A DNA stretch of 64,000 nt. Origin: Coriobacteriaceae bacterium AF08-21 (GTDB lineage Bacteria > Actinomycetota > Coriobacteriia > Coriobacteriales > Coriobacteriaceae). A program made the translations under genes and the position numbers. How positions within the stretch are numbered: position 1 is the first letter of the stretch; every line of letters starts with the position of its first letter. Of this stretch, positions 33,154-41,203 are shown piece after piece. The stretch is taken from assembly GCA_027687465.1 (NCBI GenBank), contig JAQCQR010000006.1, forward strand, positions 65,709 through 129,708, in the 5' to 3' direction. The notes beneath the pieces were generated by a model. The model was given only the letters and a program-made list of their open reading frames with translations, was not told the origin of the DNA and did no database searches.

Positions 33154-33786
33154 CTAGGCATCCTTCGCGGCAAGATCGCGCGAGGTGACGATACGGTCGA
33201 TCAGACCGTAGTCGAGGGCCTCGGCAGCCGTGAGGTAGTTGTCGCGCTCGGTATCGGCCTGGACCTTCTCGATGGGCTGGCCCGAGGCGTCGGACAGGAT
33301 CTGGTTGAGCTCGCGACGGGTCTTCTTGATCTCCTCGGCAACGATCTCAATCTCGGTCTGCTGACCCTGGGCACCGCCGCTGGGCTGGTGAATCATGACC
33401 TTGGAGTGCGGCAGGCAGAAGCGCTTGCCCTTGGCGCCGGCCGAAAGCAGCACGGCAGCCATAGACGCGGCCATACCGACGCAGATGGTGGAGACCTGCG
33501 GCTTGATGAAGTTCATGGTGTCAAGAATCGCCAGGCCAGAGTAAACCTCGCCACCGGGCGAATTGATGTAGAGCGAGATATCCTTCTCGGCATCCTGGCT
33601 CTCAAGATGCAGCAGCTGGGCAACGACCAGGTTGGCGCTGACGGAGTTGATCTCCTCGCCCAAGAAGATGATGCGGTCGTTGAGCAGGCGCGAATAGATA
33701 TCGTAGCTGCGCTCGCCGCGCGGCGTCTGCTCGATAACGTATGGCACGAGGGCGGAATCGAACTTAGCGATCATACGCATCTCCAT
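33154..33786 (-). CDS. clpP: ATP-dependent Clp protease proteolytic subunit
   Basis: The 210-residue protease has the catalytic Ser in [16 protein letters not shown], His in [12 protein letters not shown] and Asp in the [18 protein letters not shown] region. Start ATG at 33786 or the next Met at 33774. It forms the barrel protease that works with ClpX encoded immediately downstream. Trigger factor is encoded upstream, the classic order. Confidence 0.96.
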   Translation of the reverse strand: MEMRMIAKFDSALVPYVIEQTPRGERSYDIYSRLLNDRIIFLGEEINSVSANLVVAQLLHLESQDAEKDISLYINSPGGEVYSGLAILDTMNFIKPQVSTICVGMAASMAAVLLSAGAKGKRFCLPHSKVMIHQPSGGAQGQQTEIEIVAEEIKKTRRELNQILSDASGQPIEKVQADTERDNYLTAAEALDYGLIDRIVTSRDLAAKDA

Positions 33787-33819
33787 TTCTCTTACGGACC
33801 AATAGTGGTTCTAGACAAA

Positions 33820-33860
33820 CGTACGGTGCCCGCATGCTATGCATTGGCTGGCACCGTACG
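33820..33860 (-). terminator. Hairpin between tig and clpP
   Basis: An 11-bp perfect stem (33820-33830 with 33850-33860, arm CGTACGGTGCC) encloses a 19-base loop. The minus-strand tail is only TTTGTC, so it may be a partial terminator or an mRNA processing barrier. Confidence 0.5.
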
Positions 33861-33936
33861 AAGCAACCGGATAACCGGCTATTAACTTTACCCCATCACG
33901 GGCACATACATGCGCTCGCGGGCAAGGTGGCGAGAA

Positions 33937-35238
33937 TTACTCGGCGTCCTTGGCGGTCTCGTCGACCTCGGTCACCTTGGCGTTCTCGACCAGGTGGTCG
34001 ACGGCCTTGGAGCGACGGATGGACTCGCGGACGGCAGGCATGCGGCCATCGGCGATGAACTCGGCCTTGGAAGCCTCGACGTCCTTGACGCCGGCCTTCT
34101 CGAACTCGGCGTTGATGTCGTCCTCGGTGACCTCAATCTTGAGCTCACGGGCGAGGGCGTCCAGAGCCAGGGACTCACGGGCAACGTCGTTGGCCTGCTT
34201 ATGCAGGTCGCCGATGAACTGCTCCATGGTCAGACCGGAAGCGGGCAGCCAGGTGTCGAGCGTCATGCCGCGGGCAGCGAGGTTGGACAGGAAGTTCTGG
34301 CCAAGCTCCTCAAAGACGGACTGCTCGTAGTCGGCATCCATCTCGTCGAGCTGCAGGCGCTCAGCGAGAGCGGAGACGCAACGGTTCTCCTTCTCGGCAG
34401 GGAGGCGGGAAGCCTTGTCCTGCTCGATCTCGATCTTGATGGCGTCGCGCATGGCGTCGATGCTGTCGAAGCCGAAGTCGGACTTGACAAGCTCGTCGGT
34501 GAGCTCGGGGGTGTTGCGGACCTTGATGCCCTTGACGGTGACCTCGACGGTGTGGGTCTCGGCCTCCTCGCCCTCCTCGACCTCGTCGGTCCAGGTGACG
34601 GTCTTGACGTCGTCAACGTTAGCGCCGATCAGGGCCTCGTTGAACTCCTTGGGGTTGCTGTCGCTACCGGCGATGAGCATGCGACCCTCGGCGGCAAAGT
34701 TGTCGGCGTTCTCGACGGCCTTGAGGTCGACGGTCACATAGTCGTCAGCCTCGACGGCGCGACCCTCGACGTCCTCGAAGGTGGCACGGTAGTTGAGGAG
34801 CATCTCGACCTGGTTGTTGATCTCGGACTCGGTGACCTCCGCAGGGGGCATCTCGATCTCGACGGCGTCGAAGGAAGAGAGCTCGGCAGCAGGACGCAGG
34901 GAGAACTCGACGGTGTAGGTGTAGTCCTCGTGATCCTTGGCGAGGTCGAGCTCCTTGTAGTCACCGTTCTTGGTGGGGACGATGTCCAGCTCGTTGAGGA
35001 CGGCGGGCTCGTTGGCGGCGATCAGGTCGTTAGTGGCCTGAGCGAGGGTAGCCTCGGCGCCAAGAGCGGAATCGATGACCGGACGGGGAGCCTTGCCGGC
35101 GCGGAAGCCCGGGAAGCGGTACTTCTTGGCGGTGTCCTTGTAGGCCTTCTTGATCGCGGCGTCGACGTCGGCGGCCGGGATGGTGACCGTAGCGGTGAGC
35201 TTGGCGTCCTTGACGTCAGAAGCGGTGATGTTCAACAC
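33937..35238 (-). CDS. tig: Trigger factor (ribosome-associated chaperone and prolyl isomerase)
   Basis: About 433 residues. AGGAGG at 35242-35247 points to GTG 35236-35238 or TTG 35233-35235 rather than the longer frame. The N-terminal ribosome-binding domain has KYRFPGFRAGKAPRPVID (the GFRxGKxP signature). A central FKBP domain follows (RAVEADDYVTVDLKAVE), then a long helical C-terminal chaperone domain. An acidic loop (DEVEEGEEAETHTVEV) lies in the isomerase domain. It binds nascent chains at the ribosome exit. Confidence 0.94.
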   Translation of the reverse strand: MLNITASDVKDAKLTATVTIPAADVDAAIKKAYKDTAKKYRFPGFRAGKAPRPVIDSALGAEATLAQATNDLIAANEPAVLNELDIVPTKNGDYKELDLAKDHEDYTYTVEFSLRPAAELSSFDAVEIEMPPAEVTESEINNQVEMLLNYRATFEDVEGRAVEADDYVTVDLKAVENADNFAAEGRMLIAGSDSNPKEFNEALIGANVDDVKTVTWTDEVEEGEEAETHTVEVTVKGIKVRNTPELTDELVKSDFGFDSIDAMRDAIKIEIEQDKASRLPAEKENRCVSALAERLQLDEMDADYEQSVFEELGQNFLSNLAARGMTLDTWLPASGLTMEQFIGDLHKQANDVARESLALDALARELKIEVTEDDINAEFEKAGVKDVEASKAEFIADGRMPAVRESIRRSKAVDHLVENAKVTEVDETAKDAE

Positions 35239-35326
35239 GTTCCTCCTCATACTGCCCAGCTTATCTGAGGTGCTGGTACCTTTATGCAACAAAGAGTCGC
35301 GACGGCCGAAGCCGACGCAGATGCGT

Positions 35327-35410
35327 TGGTGCGGGCGAAAGGACTCGAACCTTCACGGGAATCCCACCAGAACCTAAATCTGGCGCGTCTACCAATTCCG
35401 CCACGCCCGC
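35327..35410 (-). tRNA. tRNA-Leu (anticodon TAG), CCA encoded
   Basis: The minus strand reads GCGGGCGTGGCGGAATTGG at the 5' end, with anticodon loop TTTAGGT (TAG, reading CUA), a long variable arm and a GGTTCGAGTCC T-arm. The 7-bp acceptor stem is followed by A and an encoded CCA. Confidence 0.95.
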
Positions 35411-35500
35411 ATGAGCGCACAGACCAGGAATGATAGCAGATACGAACGACAAGCGCACGCACACGTTTTACAGGCTCACGACCTCACCACGAGTGCGAAA

Positions 35501-35521
35501 GGCGGGGCGAGTTGCCCCGCC
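35501..35521 (-). terminator. Hairpin after the molybdenum hydroxylase genes
   Basis: A perfect 8-bp GC stem (35501-35508 with 35514-35521, arm GGCGGGGC) and 5-base loop, with a short CTTTC tail on the minus strand, lie 29 bases after the stop. Confidence 0.55.
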
Positions 35522-35550
35522 CCGCCCATTACGACTTGTTCGCCGACCCG

Positions 35551-38382
35551 CTACTCCCCCAGCAGGGCCTTCTCGGGCGTGATCGGCAGCGAGCGCACCT
35601 GGTGGCCGGTGGCGTGTGCCACGGCCGAGGCCACGGCGGCGAGCGGCGTGTTAATGACGACCTCGCCGATCGACTTGGCGCCAAACGGGCCCGTCGGCTC
35701 GTAGCTCGGCTCAAAGGCCACGCGAATACTGCCGATGTCCAGGCGCGTGGGCAGCTTGTAGCTCATAAAGTTGCCGGTGCGCAGGCGGCCGCGGTCGTCG
35801 TGCTCGACGATCTCGTAGAGCGCGTGGCCGATGCCCTGGGCAATGCCGCCCTCGGCCTGGACGCGCGCGAGTGCCTCGTTGATCACGGTGCCGCAGTCCA
35901 CAGCCGCCGCGTAGTCCACCACAGTCACCTTGCCGGTGGCCTTGTCGACCTCGACCTCGGCAATGCCGGCCATAAACGGCGGAGGCGAAACGGGCAGGCA
36001 GGCAGAAGCATGCGAGGTGAGCGCGTCGCCGCCCGCGATGTTCTTGACGCACAGGTTGGCAAAGTCGCGCAGCGTGAGGTAGCGGTTCTGCTCGCGCGCG
36101 GCGCGCTCGTCGGACAGACGCACGTACTGGCCATCGAAGACCACGTCGGCGGCGTCCACATCCCACATCTGGGCGGCCTTGGCACAAATCTTCTCACGCA
36201 GCTCGGTCGCGGCGTTCTTGGCGGCAAGGCCCGTCACGTAGGTACCGGAGCTCGCGTACGAACCGGCGTCGAACGGCGACACGTCGGTGTCCACGCCGCG
36301 CACCACGATCAGCGAGCTCTCCACGCCCAGCTCCTCGGCGGCAATCTGCGCCAGGATCGTGTCGACACCCATGCCGTTATCGGTGGCGCCGGTCGAAAGC
36401 GTAATGAAGCCGTCCTCTTCCAGGCGCATGTCGATGCCGGCGATATCCACGTTGGAAATGCCCGAGCCCTGCATGGTGAGCGCACAGCCCAGAGCACGCA
36501 CGCGGTCGCCCAGGTCGACGGCCAGCGGCTTGTCGCGCCAACCGATCATGTCCATCGCGCGCAGCAGGCAGCGGTCGAGCGCGCAGGCGTTGAGCTTTTC
36601 GTTGTAGTACTGCGGCATGATCTCGCCCTCGCGCACGATGTTCTTAAGGCGCAGGTCGGCGGGGTCCATGTGCAGCATGTCGGCGAGCTCGTTAACGGCG
36701 CTCTCCACGGCAAACTGGCCCTGGGTGGCACCGTAGCCGCGATACGCGCCGCCGCGGTTGGTATTGGTGTAGACAGTGTCCCAGCTAAAGCGGCTCGCCT
36801 TCACATGGTTGTAAATCGGCAGGCTCTTGTGGCCCGAAAGGCCGATCGTCGTGGTGGCGTGCTCGCCGTACGCTCCGGCGTTGGACAGCGTGTGCAGGTC
36901 GATGGCCGTGATGGTGCCGTCGTTCATGGCGCCCAACTTGACGGTCATCTGCATCTGGTGGCGCGAGTTGCCCGCGGTGATGGTCTCCTCGCGGGTGTAG
37001 CAGCAGTAGCTCGGACGGCCAGTCTGCTGCGTCACAAACGCTACGAAGATCTCGCAGCAGCCCGTCTGCTTGGAGCCAAAGCCGCCGCCGATGCGCGGCT
37101 TAATGACCTGCACCTGCGACTGCGGAATGTCGAGCGACTGCGCGACCATGCGGCGCACGTGGAAGGGCACCTGCGTGGAGGAGGTCACCGAGATGCGGCC
37201 GAACGCGTCGGTCGTCGCGAAGGCGCGGAAGGTCTCCATGGGCGCGGTCTGCGTGGCCTGGCTGGTGTAGGTGCGCTCAAAGACGATGTCGCTCTGGGCG
37301 AAGGCCTCGTCCAGGTCGCCAAAATCGCTGGTACCGCTGCACACCAGGTTGCGCGGGACATCGCCGCCCTGCGGGAACATAAAGGTCACGTCGCCCTCGG
37401 GGTGGACCACGATATCGTTATCGAGTGCCTGGGTAAAGTCGAGCAGGGGCTCGAGCACCTCATAGTCGACCTTGATGAGCTTGAGCGCCTTGTCGGCAGC
37501 CTCCTCGGTCTCGGCAGCGACGATCGCCACCTCCTCGTTTTGGTAGCGCACAAGGTTCTCGAGAATCAAACGGTCGTAGGGACTCGGCTGCGGATAGCTC
37601 TGACCGGCGATAGTAAAGCGGCGCTTGGGCACGTCCTCGTAAGTGTAGACGACCACGACGCCGGGCACCTTCAGGGCGCGCGACGTATCGATGGAGCGGA
37701 TCTTGGCGCGGGCATAGGGGCTGCGCTTGAGTTTGACGATCAGGGCCCCGGCGGGCACCATATCGCCCGTGTAGACGGGACGGCCCTCGAGCAGCGCCTT
37801 CGAGTCCTTCTTGGGCTGCTTATGGGTGATCTGCTTGTACGAGACACCGTCGCAGCTGGTGTCGTTGACCGGCAGTTCGGGCATCTCAAAGCCCACCTGC
37901 ACGCCGGACTCGTTGAGGAAGCGGACAATGGCGCGCAGCTGGCTCTCGTAGCCGCTGCAACGGCAGAGGTTGCCGGCGAGCTGGCGCGACAGCTCCTCGC
38001 GCGTGGCGACGAGGCTCGGGTCCTCCTTGGCGGCGCGGGCAAGCGCCAGCACGTTCATGATAAGGCCGGGGGCGCAAAAACCGCACTGCTCGGCGCCTTC
38101 GGCAGCCATCGCGCGGGCAAGCGCCTCGGACTCGGCCTTGAGACCCTCGAGCGTGGTGATGGTGTGGCCCTCAACGCGGGCGGCGGGAACCGAGCAGCTC
38201 AGCACCGGGTCGCCGTCGAGCCACACCGTGCACAGGCCGCAGTTGGTGGTCTCGCAGGCGCAGCGCACCGACGCACAGCCCCGCTCGCGCAGCAGCGCAA
38301 AGAGCATAGTGTCGGGGGCAATCTGAACCTTGACCTTACGGCCGTTGAGCGTAAAGGAAAGATCGATGAGTTTGGTAGCCAT
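35551..38382 (-). CDS. Molybdenum hydroxylase of the xanthine dehydrogenase family, fused [2Fe-2S] and Mo-binding subunit
   Basis: The 943-residue protein fuses two subunits. Residues 1-165 are the small iron-sulfur subunit: a plant-type [2Fe-2S] site (CASVRCACETTNCGLC plus LSC) and a helical [2Fe-2S] domain (EQCGFCAPGLIM, GNLCRCSGYESQ). From about residue 190 it is the molybdopterin-binding subunit, with YTGDMVPAGALIVKLKRSPY, KPRIGGGFGSKQ and RGAYRGYGATQGQFA. Substrate may be a purine or other N-heterocycle. The FAD subunit is the gene immediately upstream (TAATG overlap). Selenium-dependent members exist, and the window is rich in Se genes, but no YqeB/YqeC marker is seen here. Confidence 0.92.
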   Translation of the reverse strand: MATKLIDLSFTLNGRKVKVQIAPDTMLFALLRERGCASVRCACETTNCGLCTVWLDGDPVLSCSVPAARVEGHTITTLEGLKAESEALARAMAAEGAEQCGFCAPGLIMNVLALARAAKEDPSLVATREELSRQLAGNLCRCSGYESQLRAIVRFLNESGVQVGFEMPELPVNDTSCDGVSYKQITHKQPKKDSKALLEGRPVYTGDMVPAGALIVKLKRSPYARAKIRSIDTSRALKVPGVVVVYTYEDVPKRRFTIAGQSYPQPSPYDRLILENLVRYQNEEVAIVAAETEEAADKALKLIKVDYEVLEPLLDFTQALDNDIVVHPEGDVTFMFPQGGDVPRNLVCSGTSDFGDLDEAFAQSDIVFERTYTSQATQTAPMETFRAFATTDAFGRISVTSSTQVPFHVRRMVAQSLDIPQSQVQVIKPRIGGGFGSKQTGCCEIFVAFVTQQTGRPSYCCYTREETITAGNSRHQMQMTVKLGAMNDGTITAIDLHTLSNAGAYGEHATTTIGLSGHKSLPIYNHVKASRFSWDTVYTNTNRGGAYRGYGATQGQFAVESAVNELADMLHMDPADLRLKNIVREGEIMPQYYNEKLNACALDRCLLRAMDMIGWRDKPLAVDLGDRVRALGCALTMQGSGISNVDIAGIDMRLEEDGFITLSTGATDNGMGVDTILAQIAAEELGVESSLIVVRGVDTDVSPFDAGSYASSGTYVTGLAAKNAATELREKICAKAAQMWDVDAADVVFDGQYVRLSDERAAREQNRYLTLRDFANLCVKNIAGGDALTSHASACLPVSPPPFMAGIAEVEVDKATGKVTVVDYAAAVDCGTVINEALARVQAEGGIAQGIGHALYEIVEHDDRGRLRTGNFMSYKLPTRLDIGSIRVAFEPSYEPTGPFGAKSIGEVVINTPLAAVASAVAHATGHQVRSLPITPEKALLGE

Positions 38383-39296
38383 TAGCGCACCTCGCTAGAA
38401 TCGACGCCGGGCACGCGGCGGCAGGAATACTCGTCCGTGGCAAACTTAGGAATCTGCACGGTCTCGAGCTCGCGGGCAAGCGCGGCAGAAAGCTCGATTC
38501 CGGCGGCACGACGCACGGCCTGGACGGCGAGCGGTGCCGAGATGCGACGGCGGTACTCGACCGAGCCCCACAGGTTGGTTCCGTAGCTCAGGGCACGCAC
38601 GGATGCAGCAAGGGCGCGAAGCTCGTCCTCGGAAGGCTGCTCGCTGGAAAGGCCACATGCCTCGCCCTGCAGCAAGGTAGCGCGCAGCGGGCGGGCACCC
38701 ACGGTGACGTGCCAGGAGCCGTCCCACCAGGCGGCGGTGACGTTCAGCGAGGGGAAGTCGGTCGCGGCCTTGCGCACGGCCTCGTAGCTTGCGCGGTAGT
38801 CGTGTTTAACGACCACAACATGCTCGATCACGTCGCGCAAGTAGCCCATGTTCACAAACTCGGCGAGCGGCACGCGGCCGGCACCTGTCAGCTTAACGTA
38901 TGAATCGAGTGCCAAAAAAGCCGAAAGCACGTCCGAGAAGCCAAAGCGGCCGTAGATGCTGCCGCCCACCGTGGCGGTATTGCGCAGCTGCACGCCCACG
39001 ATATCGTGGACGGCAAACTCAAAGACATTGTTGACGAGCGCGTTGAGCTCGGCATGGCGCTCGAGCTGGCGTAGGGTGCACATGGCACCGATGCGAAACT
39101 CGGTCTCGGTCTCCTCGATCTGATCGAGTCCGCAGGCCGAAAGGTCAATCGCCGTCGCCACGCGACGCGAACCCAGGCGCATCCAGATGCCGCCGCCCAC
39201 AATCTTGTTGTTGCGGTTCTTCTGTAAGAGCTCATAGGCTTCGGCCGCGTTTCCAACACGGACGTAGGTACCGAACTTGAGCACGTTCTCCCCCAT
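38382..39296 (-). CDS. FAD-binding subunit of the molybdenum hydroxylase
   Basis: The 304-residue CoxM/XdhB-type protein has an FAD-binding PP-loop region (NNKIVGGGIWMRLG) and the second motif TVGGSIYGRFGFSDVLSAFL. The C-terminal CO-dehydrogenase flavoprotein domain follows. It passes electrons from the [2Fe-2S] centres to NAD or another acceptor. Its stop overlaps the start of the fused subunit, so both are co-translated. The ribosome site before the ATG at 39296 is weak. Confidence 0.9.
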   Translation of the reverse strand: MGENVLKFGTYVRVGNAAEAYELLQKNRNNKIVGGGIWMRLGSRRVATAIDLSACGLDQIEETETEFRIGAMCTLRQLERHAELNALVNNVFEFAVHDIVGVQLRNTATVGGSIYGRFGFSDVLSAFLALDSYVKLTGAGRVPLAEFVNMGYLRDVIEHVVVVKHDYRASYEAVRKAATDFPSLNVTAAWWDGSWHVTVGARPLRATLLQGEACGLSSEQPSEDELRALAASVRALSYGTNLWGSVEYRRRISAPLAVQAVRRAAGIELSAALARELETVQIPKFATDEYSCRRVPGVDSSEVR

Positions 39297-39363
39297 CTCT
39301 TTACTTGTCCAGTACCCCTAAGTGTACCAAACGAGGGCGCACGGCCCTCACCACCATAGAAAA

Positions 39364-39391
39364 AGGCTCCCAGCACAAATGCTGGGAGCCT
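39364..39391 (-). terminator. Terminator of gdhA
   Basis: A 12-bp perfect stem (39364-39375 with 39380-39391, arm AGGCTCCCAGCA) has a 4-base loop and TTTTTC on the minus strand. It lies 26 bases after the gdhA stop. Confidence 0.92.
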
Positions 39392-39416
39392 CATCAGGTG
39401 CTATGTCGAGCTGGGC

Positions 39417-40772
39417 TTAGCAGACGCCCTGAGCGAGCATGGCGTCGGCGACCTTCAGGAAGCCGGCGATGTTGGCGCCCATGACAAAGTTGCCCTCCTG
39501 GCCGTACTCCTTGGCGGTGTCGTCCACGTTGTGGAACATGCCGCGCATGAGCTGCTCGAGCTTGCCGTCGACCTCCTCGAAGGTCCAGGACAGGTGCTCG
39601 GCGTTCTGGCTCATCTCCAGGCCGGACACGAGCACGCCGCCGGCGTTGGCAGCCTTACCGGGCATAAAGGCGACGCCGTTCTCTTGGAAGTAGGTCGTGG
39701 CCTCGATGGTCGTGGGCATGTTCGCGCCCTCGCCGACCACCTTGCAGCCGTTGGCGACGAGCGCCTGGGCGTCCTCGAGCAGCAGCGTGTTCTCGCGGGC
39801 GCAGGGCAGGGCGATGTCGCAGGGCAGCTGCCACACGCCGCGGCTGTCGCCCTCGTGCCACACGGCACCGGGCTTCTCGTCAACGTACATGGCGAGCGTG
39901 ACGCCCTTGTCGTGGCCGGAGCGCTTCTGGTTGTAGACGTGCTCGAGCACGGAGTAGTCGATGCCGTCGGGATCCTCGACCCAGCCGTGGGTGTCGGAGC
40001 AGGCCAGCACCTTGCCGCCGAGCTGCGCGACCTTCTGGACGGCATAGATAGCAACGTTGCCGGAACCGTGAACGACGACGTTCTTGCCCTCGAAGGAGTC
40101 GCCGCGGCTCTTGAGGTACTCGTCCACAAAGTAGACCAGGCCGTAGCCGGTGGCCTCGGTACGGGCGAGCGAGCCGCCAAAGGAGAGGCCCTTGCCAGTG
40201 AGGACGCCGGTCCACTCGTTGGTCAGGCGCTTGTACTGACCGAACATGTAGGCAACCTCGCGGCCGCCAACGCCAAGGTCGCCGGCGGGAACGTCGGTGT
40301 TGGGGCCAATGTGGCGATAGAGCTCGGTCATGAAGGACTGGCAGAAGTGCATGATCTCGTTGTTGGACTTGCCCTTGGGGTCAAAGTCGGAGCCGCCCTT
40401 GCCGCCGCCCATGGGAAGGGTGGTCAGGCTGTTCTTGAGGATCTGCTCCAGGCCCAGGAACTTAAGCATGCCCAGGGTGACCGTCGGATTAAAGCGCAGG
40501 CCGCCCTTGTAGGGTCCAATGGCAGAGTTGAACTCGACGCGGTAACCGCGGTTGACCTGAACCTTGCCCTGGTCGTCGACCCAGGGAACACGGAACATGA
40601 CGATGCGCTCGGGCTCGACGAGGCGCTCAAGCAGGGCGGCCTCCTCGTACTCGGGGTGGGCGTCGAGCGCCGGCTGGATGGTGCCGAGGATCTCGGTCGC
40701 GGCCTGGATGAACTCAGGCTGCTCGGGATAGCGGGCCTTGAGCTCGTCGAGAACTTTCTGCGTGTAGCTCAT
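39417..40772 (-). CDS. gdhA: NAD(P)-specific glutamate dehydrogenase
   Basis: The 451-residue protein starts at the ATG 40770-40772 with GGAGG upstream. The frame opens 68 codons earlier, in non-coding DNA. It has the catalytic Lys in LPMGGGKGGSDFDPKGK, the glutamate pocket (GYRVEFNSAIGPYKGGLRFN), PAGDLGVGGREVAYMFGQY and the nucleotide-binding GSGNVAIYAVQK. It interconverts glutamate with 2-oxoglutarate and ammonia. Length and motifs fit the hexameric biosynthetic type. Own transcription unit with a strong terminator. Confidence 0.95.
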   Translation of the reverse strand: MSYTQKVLDELKARYPEQPEFIQAATEILGTIQPALDAHPEYEEAALLERLVEPERIVMFRVPWVDDQGKVQVNRGYRVEFNSAIGPYKGGLRFNPTVTLGMLKFLGLEQILKNSLTTLPMGGGKGGSDFDPKGKSNNEIMHFCQSFMTELYRHIGPNTDVPAGDLGVGGREVAYMFGQYKRLTNEWTGVLTGKGLSFGGSLARTEATGYGLVYFVDEYLKSRGDSFEGKNVVVHGSGNVAIYAVQKVAQLGGKVLACSDTHGWVEDPDGIDYSVLEHVYNQKRSGHDKGVTLAMYVDEKPGAVWHEGDSRGVWQLPCDIALPCARENTLLLEDAQALVANGCKVVGEGANMPTTIEATTYFQENGVAFMPGKAANAGGVLVSGLEMSQNAEHLSWTFEEVDGKLEQLMRGMFHNVDDTAKEYGQEGNFVMGANIAGFLKVADAMLAQGVC

Positions 40773-40981
40773 GCTTCCTCCAATGATGGGAAAGAAAAGT
40801 GTCGGTCGCGGCACCCTATGCGCCGCGAGCTTTATCGAGTATGGATAATATCGCACTGTTGCCGCAAAGTTACGAATAAGACCGCGGGCGGATGTTTCAT
40901 TTTGATTACGATGCAGGTAGATGCGTTTTTGAGCGCCTGACGTGCAAGTTGCGTGTTTCGAAGCTGTTTCCCGCACGTTTC

Positions 40982-41022
40982 AAAACCACCACAAAGGGGA
41001 CAGGCACCTTTGTGGTGGTTTT
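40982..41022. terminator. Bidirectional terminator after tRNA-Sec
   Basis: A 16-bp perfect stem (40982-40997 with 41007-41022, arm AAAACCACCACAAAGG) has a 9-base loop containing GGACAGG. The arms end in AAAA/TTTT, so it can stop transcription from both sides. It separates the selA-selB-selC unit from gdhA. Confidence 0.85.
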
Positions 41023-41034
41023 GGCGAGATACGT

Positions 41035-41131
41035 TGGCGGGAACGTATGTGAATCGAACACATCCAAGACGTTTTGCACGCCTCGCAACGGTTTTGAGGA
41101 CCGCGGGGCCCACCGGAGCCCATCCGTTCCC
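41035..41131 (-). tRNA. selC: tRNA-Sec (anticodon TCA), CCA encoded
   Basis: A 97-base tRNA with the unusual long acceptor (GGGAACG pairing with CGTTCCC, eighth pair apparently G/A) and a long variable arm (GCGAGGCGTGCAAAACGTCT region). The anticodon loop is CCTCAAA (UCA, reading UGA), and the T-arm is GTTCGATTC. An encoded CCA follows discriminator G. It lies 72 bases downstream of selB and probably belongs to the same transcript. It is charged with serine and converted to selenocysteinyl-tRNA by SelA. Confidence 0.95.
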
Positions 41132-41203
41132 AAGCGTGGCGGTATTTTACCAAACCGAACAGCCCGCAACTGCAAGGAGGACCAGGGCAGCGATGCAAAG
41201 CCC

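Noticed and set aside
35512..38385. 957-codon open frame on the plus strand
   Set aside because: It is the antisense shadow of the fused molybdenum hydroxylase gene, whose motifs are unmistakable. GC-rich codon bias keeps the opposite frame open.
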